DNA from: Ceraceosorus guamensis
Lineage: Eukaryota; Basidiomycota; Exobasidiomycetes; Ceraceosorales; Ceraceosoraceae
Length of the DNA: 64,000 nucleotides
Reading direction: 5' to 3'
Assembly (NCBI RefSeq): GCF_003144195.1
Contig: NW_020290068.1
Location: 20,389-84,388 of the forward strand
The translations under genes and the position numbers were made by a program. Shown here piece by piece: positions 1-11,634 of the stretch (positions are counted from its first letter, which is position 1; every line of letters begins with the position of its first letter). The notes under the pieces were generated by a model, which saw only the letters and a list, made by a program, of their open reading frames with translations, made no database searches and was not told where the DNA came from.

Positions 1-2191
1 CTCCTCCTTCGACGCCTCTCACCTCCGCACCACCTGCTGCAGAAGAGGGCTGAGGAGCATGTTCCCTAGCAATAGCTGCCAACGTTTGCCACCCAGTCTG
101 CTGGAGTAGACCATCTAGGGCGGAAGTTGCATCGTGGACAGTAGCGACCTTGCAAAGCGCCGACATGTCGTCCTGATCGGAGGGCGATTGCGTCAAAAAG
201 TGTCAGCCACGCGCTGACGTTGGATCTGGCGAAAGTATGATTGCAACTCACAGTCCCGAGGATCCCGCAAGTTTCGAGGAATGCGACCAGATGCCAATCG
301 CTGAGCACCCCAACAAGCTTTTCCCTTCTCCTCAAATCTTCGTCCCTCTCTTTGCCTTTCAAGCCTTCGCCAATCACCGCAAGAGGAAGCATCTCTTCGT
401 TGCCCAGCACAGCTGCCAAAGATGAGCATGCACGACCCAGATCTTGGTCGTGCAGACCTTGACGGTTTTCGATGGGGAATTTGGACGAGAGGAACAGGGG
501 CTTGGGCTCGTTCGGAAAGCCATGTGTGACCTTCATCACAGCAGAGAGTCAAGATGAGCGATTCGTCATCTCGACCGCCCGCATCTTCAGCAGCACTTAC
601 ATTAACCAGCAGATACTCGACCGGAAAAGTTGGCTTTGCGCTCTCCTTGACATCGATCTTGTACTCGTTGGTATACCGATAGAAGACCTCGGGAACATAT
701 ACGCTTCCCTTGCTCTGTTTTACTCTGATTATGTTCGGATTGACGCTAGCTTCGATCATTTCGCTTTGGACCATAGCCATGGCCTGTTCAGAGACCTGAT
801 AGGCGCTCACATCGATAGCTCCTTCTTCCGTGCCCGATAGCACGCATGTTACGAATTTGCTGTTGAAATACCCGGTATTGCTGTACCTGCTGGGTGATAG
901 GTTGGAGCTTTGCAGCGCAGCAGAAAAGAGCACTTCGCAGCCGCTGAGGAAGAACGAGTCCTTGTGCCTCTTGCACGCTACCATGCCGGCTTTGGAGGGA
1001 TCCGTGAGTGTGGGATCCGCCGGCAAAAGATCGCTGTAGATCATTCCCACGATGGACAAGCCGCAATCCTTTGCCAACTTTTCCACCCTGGCTTGATCTT
1101 CCCATGGCACGCCTAGCGTCAGTCCGTCCACTTCCCCTTCTTGAGGCGGTTCGGAGATCGCTTCGACGACAGCTTTGACACCCATCGGTACTTTCTCGTA
1201 AGGTTGATACCTGCCAAGCAGAAAACCGAATCTCTGAACGCCACTCGACCTCCAGAATGCCAGCAGGTTTTCGATGAGCTGAGGGTGCGAGAATTCAACA
1301 TGATCCACCATTCTATACGGCTGCCGCTGCAGCGTGATGGCCGAGGGTTGACACTTTGTGCAGATACCTGATGGCCACGAAGGGTGCGTTCCTGAAGGGC
1401 ATGGTACCTTGACCCTGTAGTCTTCTGGTTCCAAGGGCGGAATGTACGATTGAGATGGCTTGTTTGTCGCAATGTCCTTTTTGCGCAGATGAGCATTGAA
1501 GGAGAGATGTTTGATTTGATGCTCGGTGTGGTAGGCCGCATCGTAGGGCTTGTGTGCGTGCGTGCGCAAGGGTGTATGCGTGAGCTTCGTCAGTGCTCGA
1601 GTGGCGACGCTGCCCCACCTGCATGACTGTGATTGTCTTGCTCACCTCTAACGGCATACAATAATCGCACATTGCCTTGTCGCCGTGTCTGCAAAACTTT
1701 GTGTCCTTGGGCCGCGGAATTTTGCCATCCTTGGCCTGCCAGTAGATGTCCACCTCGTCCTGCTTGGCATCTTGCCATGGCTTTCTCTCCGCTTTGGACG
1801 CAGACGAGGATCCTGCCTTGACCACCGTGCTTGTCGCTCCGTTGCTTGGCAGGGCTATAGAAGTCTGAGCTGCGGCCGAGGAGGTAGCACCATCTCCGCC
1901 GCCGTTCTGCGCGTATATAGCGTCTCCATGCGACTCAGATTTGGCTGGAGCCTTGAGTTGAAAGTCTGCGTACAAGAGGTGACCATGAGCAATGCCCAGG
2001 TCATTCAAGCTGTTTCCCTTTAAATCATCTGCCTTGTTCTCTCCGCCTCGAGGCTGATTGGAGAATGTGAGGGTGGATGGATCTGCGTCTGGAGATGCTT
2101 GAAGCAGCCTTTCGATGAGGAGGCTGATGTCGTCTGTGCCTTCCACAGGAAACCGATGGTTGCCGTCCCTGGTGCGGACCCGGACCAGCAT
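1..2191 (-). CDS. NPL4: NPL4, Cdc48/p97 ubiquitin-recruitment cofactor (C-terminus cut by window edge)
   Basis: Npl4 pairs with Ufd1 to deliver ubiquitylated proteins to the Cdc48 ATPase in ER-associated degradation and other protein-extraction work. Exons read as 2191-1646, 1548-601, 530-252 and 172-1, all joining in phase 0 with GTGAGC, GTAAGT and GTGAGT donors. The start is the ATG giving MLVRVRTRDG, which lines up with the yeast start; in-frame codons upstream offer only TTG. Residues 1-80 form the ubiquitin-like N-terminal domain. FCRHGDKAMCDYCMPLE (about 166-182, split from its continuation by intron 1) is the Npl4 zinc motif. A long MPN-type core follows, with MVDHVEFSHP near 257, lacking a JAMM metal site as expected for Npl4. 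The 648 codons present already match the family length, so only a short tail is missing. It is divergent from SDH3. Confidence 0.93.
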
Positions 2192-2996
2192 CGCGGCTGC
2201 GTTGAATGACGAAGCTGCGCTTGGATTTTCCTTGTGCACTGCCAACCTTGGGGACGGGTGCGGTATGATGTATCAGTATGGTGTGGTGTGAGCAGCCAAG
2301 CAGACAGGCAATCGAGGCGGCGCTACGGTGGTAACTGCGATTCTCGAAACACTTCTCCACGCGACGCGCGGCTTTCGGCAGGTCTCAGCTGAGGTGTCGT
2401 CAGTGTAACTCATGCAAAGAGCTATATACTCTTGACTGTAAGTCTTGAGTGCGCGCATCAATTTCGAGCTCGAGTTGCCCTGTGCGTAGAGGTCGCGAAT
2501 GCGGTCATCATCGGCCGACGAGTGCCGAGCACGGCTGGCAGTGAGTGAGCCACGTGGCGAGCCCAACAGCACACGCGCCCGAATGCTCCGCTCGCGTCTC
2601 TGGTCAGCGACACGAATTGAACCCGCCGGGGCCCGGGTGAAGGGAAGCATGCGCGCGTGAGCGAATCAGGTTCCCCGCGTTGGTCAAGCAAAGCGCAAGT
2701 CGTAAGTCGTGAGTCGCAGTCTGAGTGCGGCAGCAGCTTGATGCGGGTGCATGGGATTGGGATTGAGTTTGAGTGATTCGTCGCTTATTCACCACTCGTG
2801 ACTTCATCGGGGTTCACCGTTCCCATCACTCGCTGCAAGCTGCATCATTGGTATCATTGCCAGACCCTCTTACGCTTCCTCTCAAGCACTTCCTTCGTTA
2901 TACTTCTACGCTCAACTTGCTGGTGTTGCGTAATCAGCAGCGGCGAGACAGACCCAGGCAGTACTGCTCATCATAATAGGCACACACACGATCACG
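2192..2996. promoter_or_regulatory. Divergent intergenic region between NPL4 and SDH3
   Basis: These 805 bases separate two genes transcribed away from each other, so both promoters must lie here. No long frame with a recognisable protein is present. A cluster of GTAAGTCGTGAGTC-type sequence sits near 2700-2725, one of many copies of a motif that recurs in intergenic DNA of this window. No clear TATA box is seen. Confidence 0.5.
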
Positions 2997-4193
2997 ATGT
3001 CTAGCTTGATTTACCCTCGATCCGCCATGGCGGCTAGGCAGTTCCAGCTTGGTGAGTTGGAATCTGCGCTTACAGATGATCGCTCCCAAACGGTGCTTGG
3101 AGGGGAAGGGGGAACAGGCGGTCTAGAATGCCGGTCGAGTGAATACCTGCATTGAAGCGCTAGGTCTGAATGGATGGACAACAATGCCGGCATCACAATC
3201 ACGCGTCGCATGCCTACGAATCGGCGCAGAGGGGCGTAGGATGTATAGCGCGCGGATGGCACCAAAGGCATGGCGGTCTGGCCTTGGAGTTGGATCAGAC
3301 TTTTGAGCTGTAAAGTTCATCCCGCTTTGTTCGAGTGCGGGACGCTCTCGAAGCTTCTGGGAGTGCCGCATCCCCTCCAATGCTGCACGGGCTGACATCC
3401 TTCTTTTTGCCGTCTGTAGCCGCCTTCAGACCAGCTGCCATCCAGACGGCAGGTCTGCGCACGAGCGCCCCTTCATCCAAGCCAACTTCCGCCGCAGCTC
3501 CAAAGGTCGGAATGTCTCAAGATGAGAATTTGAACCTCTTGAACAAGCAGAGGAGCATCAGGCCAATCAGCCCTCACTTGACCATCTACCGAGTGAGTGC
3601 GACACGTCTCATGAGGACAATCAGATCGAGGTGCTGATTGGTGCTTTCCCACTTGCGCTTCTAAATGCAGTACCCGCTCAACATGTACATGTCCATCTCC
3701 AACCGTATCACCGGTGCAGCTCTCTCCGCAGGCTTGGTGAGCTCGCCTGCATTGTTGCCGTCCAAGTCGAATTTCTCTGACCTGATTGGCGCTTCACAAA
3801 CAGTACGCCGGCGCGATCGCCTATCTAGCTTTGCCCTACTTGGGTTTCTTGGACACGTCTCTCGTTCCTTCGACATTGGGCTTCATTGCCGGTCTGCCTT
3901 TCTGGTTCAAGATGACCACGAAGAGCATCTTGGCTGTTCCGTTTGTCTACCACACCATCAACGGCGTCAGGCACTTGATCTGGGACTCTGGACGTGAGTG
4001 TCATGGTCATTGACTTGGAGCATCCGCGCTGAAGGGTGATGGCCCAGCGTCATGAACCACACACTCACTTTGAGATCCATCTGTCACCTCAGGTCTGCTT
4101 TCCAACAGCTCCATGGACACGTCAGGCTACACTGTTCTCGCTCTTACAGGAGTCACCACCGTCGGGCTGGTAGGCTGGGGCGCTTTCTGGTAA
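2997..4193 (+). CDS. SDH3: Succinate dehydrogenase cytochrome b subunit (complex II membrane anchor)
   Basis: This subunit anchors succinate dehydrogenase in the inner mitochondrial membrane and helps form the haem b and ubiquinone sites, linking the TCA cycle to respiration. Five exons (2997-3051, 3420-3592, 3671-3736, 3804-3993, 4093-4193) give 194 residues, normal for the family. The first about 50 residues are basic and Ser/Ala-rich, fitting a mitochondrial presequence. Family signatures follow: RPISPHLTIYR, then SNRITGAAL, then HTINGVRHLIWDSG, whose first His is the expected axial haem ligand. Three hydrophobic segments are visible. Exon 1 ends in phase 1, and its last G completes the first Ala codon of exon 2. 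Intron 1 (368 nt) is long for this window. Confidence 0.95.
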
Positions 4194-4704
4194 CTGTTCT
4201 TTGAGCACCATCGTCGATCTCTGAGCTCGAAGCTTCACGCCCCTTGACTGCAGGCTCTGTAACTCTCGCAATGATAGCATAGTTCCTCACACACAAAGCG
4301 GCCGCTTTGTCACTTTCGATTCGCTCCGCATGTTCCCACGCGAGACTACTGAGGTCGCTTCGACCGCGCGCTGGATGTGCACGCAACATCAGCATCTCAC
4401 CTGCGGCTAGAGGTCAGAAGCGAGGTGCGGCGTGACACATGATCACGCAAACAAGGAGCGATTACGATTGCCAAGCAAAACGCGCGTGACTGAGCATCAT
4501 TGTGTTAGTGAGAGACATCTGCGTGACCGAAGACTGGGCCGCAAGACAGAGCGGTGAGCGGAGCAGGCTAAAGGAGGGTATCGATCGAGCTCGAGGAGCT
4601 GCGTCTCCCGAAAAAGCTCGGGCAGCGCGTGTGAAGGCGGAGGCTCGAGAGCTTGGCCTTCAAAAGCCACTCCTTCGCGCACTGAACATGGCCAGCCGTC
4701 GTAC
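4194..4704. other. Convergent 3' spacer between SDH3 and the VWA gene
   Basis: Both neighbouring genes end towards this 511-base stretch. It contains no frame I can tie to a protein. It probably holds the two 3' UTRs; no certain polyadenylation signal was identified. Confidence 0.4.
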
Positions 4705-6878
4705 CTAGTGGCGAAACAGCTGCTCGTGAGCTGAAGAGTCACGAGTACTCGTCTGCGCGCGTCGTGTGCACCGCTCGATGCTACTCACCTGTTCGATGCT
4801 AATAGCGCCTTGCTTTAGCGCGAGCGTGCTGCCATCGTCTCCTGCCACCTGCAGCGCGCCATCCGAAGCGATTTGCACAGGCAAGCCAGGGCGTCGCTTC
4901 AGCGCGTTCGAAACAACGTCGCCGTCGTCGTCATCATCCATACCATCATCAATCTTGTCGGCCACATCGTCATCGTCATCGTCATCATCCATGCCACCAC
5001 CAGACTGGAAACGGCTCCTCGGATTGGAGAAGGCCGCACCGCTTCGCGGACCGTTGGACCAAGGATTGGTCGGGCTCGACGGCTTGTTGGCGTCGCCAGA
5101 AGCATTTCTGTCGAGCTGAGGGCTGCCGCTAGGTGTACCTCCAAATGTAGTTCCTGGCTTGGCTGAGAAAGCGCTAAAGTCTGAGACGACCTTCCGCGAG
5201 CCTGGAGGGCTCGACGGGGAAGCTCCAAAGCCACCTCTACCGCCCTCGGGAGATGTTCCTGCGGAAGAGAATCGTCCATAACCAGCGCTTGTCCGACTCG
5301 ATGAGCTAGATCCGAACCCGAAAATGTCGGCCATTGCTGAGCTCGAAGAGCCCGATCCATCAGCCGATTCACCAGACGTGCGAGGATGTGCGTATGGAGT
5401 GAAGGGTTTGTAAGCAGATGAGACGGATCGCTCTCGGAGATATTTCTCAGAGAGTCGACTGCCGGTAACTCTGCGGATGTGAGGTCTTGCCGAAGCCAGA
5501 TCAGGCGCCGCCGACCAAATTTGAACGTTGTGCAGTGACTCTGAGGATATCGTAAGTCAGCGAACGGAAAAGAATCACCTGAGTCGGCATCGACCAAGCT
5601 CACCTGGCGTTTCCCGGTATATGCTCTCGACGATCAGCTGCTTCGTAACTTCCCGGCGCAAGGTTAGACTGTTGTACAGATCCCTCGTGACCGAGTCCAT
5701 AACGTCATTCTCCGCTGGGTTGTCCAGACTCATTTGTGCGATGCGCTGAGCGACTTGATCGCCGATTTCTCGATGCAGCCTGTCTAAGGACATGCATTCG
5801 CCTGCGGCCCCGATGATGACAGGTGCCAACAAACTAGCAGTGGTGAGAGGCAGCAATTGGCCACCTGTGATGCGCACGAGGCCCTGATAAAAGTCTGCAG
5901 CATGCTGATAGCCTGAGAGGGCTGGTTCGCACGCGACCATGAAGAGTGGGATGCCGGATGCTGCCATGGCTCTGGCTACTTGTAGCGGGTCAAAGCCGTC
6001 TGGGGAGCCCTGTGTGAAGCCGTCGCCGTACTGCACAGTGCCGAGATCGAAATTAGCGCCTTCGAGCTCTGGCAGTACATCACCGCTCTCGCAAGCAGTC
6101 ACTCACTTCGCCGATTCCGTGGGGTGGGGCATCTGCAATCAAGACGGCTAGCCGTGTAGCTTCAGGCCTCCAATCAAGGTCCAATGCGGCTTTCATGGCG
6201 GCCGTTACAGCCTCTGGTCCATCCCCACCACCGGACGCATAAAGCGTGCCCAAATTTGCCTTGATCACGTCAATCGATTCGGTGAAGCCAACTGTAAAGT
6301 GAGGGGCGGGGGAAAAGTGAGAACCTTTGGCGTGCACGCACGCGATTCCACTTACAATTCTTGACAATGTAGGTGTGGTCTTGAGGCGGATGATCCCTGT
6401 ATGCAATCAAACCGATTCTTAGAGCGCTAGGAGCGGACAGGTGCTCTGAGCGGATGATCTGCGAGTAGCGCAACCTATCAGCCGCTGTGGAGCAAAGGTG
6501 CAAGCAAGGTTCACGACTACTCGACGCACCTCTTCTGAGATGGTTTCGATGTTCTTGGTCGCAGACGCAATGTAGCTGCCCATGGACCCCGTCGCATCCA
6601 TGATCTAGTCCCAAGCGGCATCAGCGGGCATCGTCAGCGGACCCCTAGGTGCGCATGCTTGCGGTAGAAGTAAATCCCCCTTTGATGCTCACAAAGACGA
6701 GATCCAGCAATCTGTCGTCCTGGGGATCCGGATCCGGCTCCGGCTGGCTCATCCCGAATACACCAGCGCCGGTAAAGCTTTGCTGGTGCGTCGAGCTGCT
6801 CGCGCTCGCGCTCGCGCTCGTCTCGGGTATATTTTGCGCAGCGCTCCCAAACATTCTATGCGATATGGATCGTGGCAT
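4705..6878 (-). CDS. VWA-domain protein with acidic C-terminal tail
   Basis: Exons read as 6878-6693, 6604-6530, 6458-6356, 6291-6107, 6030-5604 and 5540-4705, about 603 residues. After a short N-terminal region comes LLDLVF-IMDATGSMGSY: DATGS fits the MIDAS metal site (D-x-T/S-x-S) of a von Willebrand A domain. IGLIAYRDHPPQD and HGIGEYGDGFTQGSPDG are typical of the eukaryotic VWA family that includes alpha-kinase-linked VWA proteins. No kinase domain is visible. The second half is low complexity, Ser/Gly/Pro-rich, with two Asp-rich blocks near 4920-5000. A possible last intron of only 36 nt (4753-4788, GTGAGT...CAG) is a multiple of three, so the protein stays in frame spliced or not. The function is unknown; intracellular VWA proteins usually mediate metal-dependent complex assembly. 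Confidence 0.8.
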
Positions 6879-8176
6879 GATGCGTGAGTGCTGGCCAGAC
6901 GATACCCGAAAGTTGGCCCTTTGGTCGCCGTTAGAGTCTCGATTGTAGGCCTGCTCTCTCTATTGCGCAGCAACATCGACCCAAGCTGTACTACAGCCCT
7001 CGTCGCTCTGTGCGAGTACCAAGGTGAGAGAAAACTCACCCATAAACCCCTCCCCTCGAGCCGCTCGCCGAGCTCATGTTGCTTTCTGTCAGGGTCGTCG
7101 GCCAGGCGTAATGTCAGGGTGACCAGCACACGGCTATCCTGTGGTCGCACCGTGTTCGTGATCAGTAGAGATGGTCAGAGTTGCGAGCGTGAGAGCGGCC
7201 TTTATATAGAATTGTGATCTGGATGGCCGGTCGATGTCGTATTCAGCAGCATGTAAAGAGTTCGGTCGTGAGGTGTGATCACTGAGTTGCAAAGTCGTTT
7301 GCGATGAGCGGGCCCCGCCCAACTTTTGCTTAATTGCTCGTCATGCATGGATCAAGCTAGCTCAGCAGCAGCACGCCCCGCACCACGCCGCACTGCACCG
7401 CACCGCACCGCATCTCATCTCATCTGAAATCGCGCGTCATCGGCATCACGCATCAGCAGCCACTCGCATGCAAGCGCCCACGCACGACTCGTGCGTCGTG
7501 AGTCGTGCGTCGGAAGCGCCGGGCGCTCGCACTCAGACTCAGCAGACTTTCGACTCACGCAAAAGCTCATCCTACACATACATACATACATACATACATA
7601 CATACATACATACATACGTGATCGGATTCACAATCTACGCTGCCGCAGGAGACCAATCTTGAATCGAGAATCGTAGATTGAGCCGCACCACACACCGCTG
7701 CATGGCCAGTGTATGATTGATTGTTCAGCCATTGTCCCGCCGCGCCCCCGCGCAACCCAACGAACGCATCTTGAAAGCGACATTCACGATCGACGATCTT
7801 CATTCACGATTCACATTGTTGATTTCACGATCCTGATCCCAAGCAGCCAGCAATGACGAATCAAGCTCGAGCCTCAGCAGCATCCGGCATGCGCCAGATT
7901 TTCCAGATCACGGCAAGATCCCTTTCAAGTTAGACACTCGAAGTGAAACTTCTTCACCAAGTCTCAGACGCCAAGTCTGATGCTGGCGTTGGGACGACGC
8001 ATTGAATACCGGTGTCCGTGTGCTTCTACATCAAGTATCGCACATCGACATCACACACGGCGCACGATCATGAACGAGGATTCATTACAGAGCCACTAAT
8101 CAAAACGAACCTCGCATCATCCTGATGCATGTGCTTTGGTTTACCGTAGTCTCGTTTTGCTGCTTCGATCAAAATA
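6879..8176. other. Gene-free spacer with microsatellites
   Basis: About 1.3 kb between the start of the VWA gene and the end of the malic enzyme gene. It contains a GCACC-type pentamer run followed by TCATC repeats (7391-7424), a CATA run (7577-7616), several GAGTCGTGAGTC-like blocks (about 7483-7513) and ATTCACGATTCAC-like blocks (about 7785-7825). CTATATAAAG on the minus strand near 7199-7208 could be a TATA element for the VWA gene. No gene is seen. Confidence 0.5.
7577..7616. repeat. (CATA)n microsatellite
   Basis: About ten uninterrupted CATA units. Frames through it give only a Tyr-Ile-His repeat on one strand and a Met-Tyr-Val-Cys repeat on the other, with no coding support. Confidence 0.95.
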
Positions 8177-10239
8177 TCACGCGACGAGCTTCTCGTAGCT
8201 CGGCACCCACATCTCTCCCTTGACCCACTCGTGCAGCTCCTCTGGCTCCATGCTGCCAGTGTATCCACCATCACGAGCTGCTCCTTCCTTGTTCATCTGC
8301 TGAATGACGCGCGTCGCCACGCTGGCGCTGATTTCTCGAATACGCTTGAGACTGGGGTACACTCTGCCTTCCTTCTTCTCTGCGTCGTTCAGACTGTCTG
8401 CCAAGGCGACGGCGGCCTCCGTGATCGCAGCGTCGGAGATGTTGCCTGCCTTGCACAGCGCACCTGGGGCCGGAAGAAGAATGAAGAGCAAAGCAGATGT
8501 CAGGAATCGCTTCAATGACATCTCATTGCCCGGTCGCACTCACCTGCAAGTCCGATCGCGGGGAAGACGTAAAGATTGTTGCCCTGACCAGGTATGTAAT
8601 GCTTTCCATTGTAGTCCTCTTCGGGGAAGGGCGAGCCAGAGGCAAAGATGCAAGAACCTTCGGTCGCCTCGAGGGCGGTGTGAAAATCGCATTCGCTGAG
8701 GGAAGACGGGTTGCTCAGAGGCATGATGATGGGTGCCTTGTTGAGCTTGTGCATCTTCTGCAGCACTTCTGGAGTGAACGTCTTCGGTACGGTAGACAGA
8801 CCAATCAATGCGGTGGGCTTGACATAGTCCACTACGTCGTCTAGACTCTTGTACTGCTTGCCTTCGTTGTCTTCTCGTGCAAAGTAGACCTTGTGATCTG
8901 CTAGCTTGTCACCACGGTCCTTTGTGATCAGACCCTTGGAGTCCACGAGCCAGATCTTGCGTCGCGCCTCCTCGACCGTGAGACCTTGTCGTGTGAAGAA
9001 GGCCATGAGCTGCTTCGCGACACCAACACCTGCCGAACCAGCACCAAAGAACAGAATACGCTGATCGTGAAGAGGTCTGCCCGACGCTTGAGAGCCGAGG
9101 CGAGCTGCGTTTACAAAGCCCCCCAGGATCACACAGCCTGTGCCCTGGATATCGTCGTTGAAGCACCTCGCCTTGTTTTGGAACCTTTCCAACAAGCCAA
9201 ACGCTCGCTCTGATGCCCAATCCTCGAACTGAATGATCAGATTTGGGTAGGCCGTCTGCAGAGCTTCCATCACTTCATCCATAAGAGCGTACACCTCGTC
9301 ATCCGAGGCGCGCTTGCGGCGCAAACCAAGGTAAAGCGGATCATCGAGGAGCTCCTGATTGTTGGTTCCGACGTCCACGACAATTGGCAGCGTAGCACGG
9401 GGGTGAATGCCGCCTGCAGCCACGTACAGCGACAACTTTCCAATGCTAATGCCCAGCCCTCCATACCCCAAGTCTCCCAAACCCAAGATGCGGCTGCCGT
9501 CAGTGATGACTGCGATACGAGGAGCACCGGCTGGCACTGGCCAGTTGGAGATGACATCCTTGACGCTTCCCTTGTCCTCGATGGTGATTGTCAGACCCTC
9601 GGGCTGTCTGAAAATGCGTGAAAACTTTTGGCACGCTTCGCCGACAGTCGGCGTGTAGATCATCGGAAGCGTCTCCTCTCCGTGCGCCATGACCAGCGCG
9701 TAGAAGAGACGCACATTTGTCTGGCGAAGCGCGGTGAGGGCAACGTATCGGCCGACTGGTGGTGGAATGGGGCGTCAGCGAGACGAGACTGAGTGGTGCT
9801 CGTAGAGGAAGCACTCACGGTCGGTCTTCTTCTCCCGTATCTGAGCCAAAGCACGTTCTATTTGCAGCTCCATCGACTGTTGAGCAGGAGGCAAAAGGCC
9901 TCGCAGATGAAGCTCATCGCGCTTCTCAGGTGAGAAAGCGGTGTCTTGGTGTTGAAAGAGGTCGCGCAGGATGGCGGTCGCGGGGGTCGTGGTGGGCGGA
10001 GCGGATGATGAAGGCGTGGATCGATCGCATTCGCGGGGAGAAGGAGGCATGGACAAGGAGAAGCGGTTGCGGAGAGGCGGTGTGCGTGAGCTGCGTGATG
10101 CGCAAAGCGGTAGCGCAGCGGTTCCAGGCCGCGAAAGAGCAGAGGGAGTTGGGAAGACACGTGACTCGAAACCCGCTACAGATCCTCGGCGCCCAGCGTG
10201 GGGCGCCAAAGGCAGCTTGGAGCTCACGGAGACCCTCAT
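8177..10239 (-). CDS. NAD-dependent malic enzyme, probably mitochondrial
   Basis: Oxidatively decarboxylates L-malate to pyruvate with NAD(P)+ and a divalent metal. Exons 10239-9819, 9755-8544 and 8463-8177 give 639 residues. Landmarks: MIYTPTVGEACQKF (near 172), VVDVGTNNQELLDDPLYLG for malate binding, FEDWASERAF (317-326) and FNDDIQGTG (339-347) carrying the metal ligands, a Rossmann motif GAGSAGVG (378-385), and PLSNPSS in the C-terminal part. The first about 90 residues are Arg/Ser/Pro-rich with few acids, fitting a mitochondrial presequence. The ATG at 10239 is the first in frame. Cofactor choice cannot be fixed by eye, but this long-form architecture is that of fungal and animal NAD(P) malic enzymes. 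Intron 2 is phase 1 and rebuilds GLAGALCKAGN. Confidence 0.95.
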
Positions 10240-11003
10240 GAGGTGCAACGTGGCCAGTCAAGGGCAGATGCGGCAGCAATCTGTGCGTGACACTGCCAAA
10301 ATTGCGCAGCGTCCTAGCGAGCGCAGCCTGGCGATGGCAAACAAGTGAGAGCAAGTCTCGCTCGACGTGCGGTGCGCGCAAAGGCTAGGAAGAAATGACG
10401 ATGGCGGATGTGGCGCTTGCAGCGAGCGGCTCGTTGCAAGCTTCTTCTTCTTGACTTTTGAGCGCCCGCGCGCGCGCTGCTACCCTGACTCGACGCAGCA
10501 CGCGATGGTGCAGCTGATAACGGATTATCTCTGGAGATCAGAACCGACAGTGCCATCTGAAAGGGTCGCTAGAGGGGCCCCAAGCCAGCACCTCTCGGCA
10601 ACCGGACTTCTACGCTTCCCGCGCAGCTTTCAGCAGTCGCACAGAAGACGAGCAGGCGATGGGCCTTGCATGGGAAGAATTAGGTGCAGGGGGCGGCAGG
10701 GCAGGGCAGCAGGAGAGGGTGGTGTGGGGAGCGGAGAAGAAATGCAGACTCGTGAAATCACCAATCGTGAATCGTGAATGTGCAGCGCTTGCATGCTCTG
10801 TCTGTCTGCCTGCATGCCTGGCTGCGCGGCGCTGCAAGTTGTGATCAGAAGGATGGATGGGCGAGTAGGGGCAGCATGCAGAGCTGCGAGGTGACACGCA
10901 GACGCACAACCACCAGCGTGCGCGCGGCACAGCGCCGTCCGTCTGCCCGTACCACCGCCGACTTTGCCCGACAAGGCCCTCTCCCCGCGTGATCAAGTCT
11001 GAG
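10240..11003. other. Upstream region of malic enzyme
   Basis: About 760 bases between the malic enzyme start and the end of the small predicted gene on the same strand; it should hold the malic enzyme promoter. It contains a run of GCGCGC and an AATCGTGAATCGTGAAT repeat near 10760-10780. No gene is recognised. Confidence 0.4.
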
Positions 11004-11634
11004 TCACAAGCCAAAGTTGTGGCCATGGATGGCAAAGTGCAGTGCGCACAATCTTTCAATCAGGCTCATAGCCGTGATCTTTGCCTGCCTCACGTCTAAG
11101 ATCGCAGAGGATCAGAGCGCCGACAATCATCGTGGCCTCCTGCTTCATACAGTCCCCGTAGCACATGCATGCGTGCACCTGCCTCCTTGCCAGCATTCAG
11201 ACCTCAGCACTGCCCCGAGCTAGAACTGACTCACCTTGATTGGAGAACATGTCACGCAGACTCGCAAAGCCACCTCCACGAGAGGCAGCGAGGTGCACCT
11301 GGAGTGTGAGAAGGAAGGAGAAGGTAGCGTGAGCGTGAGCGAGAGCGGGAGCGAGAGCAACAAGCAGATGTATGGAGTCCGCAGCCGAGACATGGCAGGG
11401 CAGCCAGCAGCAGCAGCCGCGTGTGTATGCGCCTCATATGACCAGCCAATGGTGTGTAGAGAGACTGTGACTGACCATATCGCTGCGAGCATCATCGGTC
11501 GTCTTGTGATCCGGTGTCGGTTGAGGCGGCTTCTCTCTTCTGTTTGGCGGATGTCCAGAAGCGCGGGTCTGATGGGCGTGTTGCAGCATCGAGGTGCCGG
11601 CAGAATCGCCGTTCTGATTGCTTTGCGGAGACAT
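11004..11634 (-). CDS. Possible small three-exon gene, unknown function
   Basis: An ATG at 11634 opens a polar stretch (MSPQSNQNGDSAG...) that can be spliced 11634-11476, 11298-11235, 11095-11004. The donors are GTCAGT and GTGAGT, all acceptors are AG, and the phases are consistent, giving about 104 residues. The middle exon reads GGGFASLRDMFSNQ and the last DVRQAKITAMSLIERLC..., ending at TGA. The N-terminal half is Pro/Gln/Arg-rich and probably disordered; the C-terminal half looks helical. I do not recognise the family. Three compatible exons with an acceptable amino-acid mix in DNA otherwise full of simple repeats is the only support, and the GTCAGT donor is weak. It could be an artefact or a fragment of a longer gene. 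Confidence 0.35.

Noticed and set aside
2192-2245. Upstream extension of NPL4
   Set aside because: The extension begins with TTG rather than ATG and adds residues absent from Npl4 relatives, whose start matches MLVRVR.
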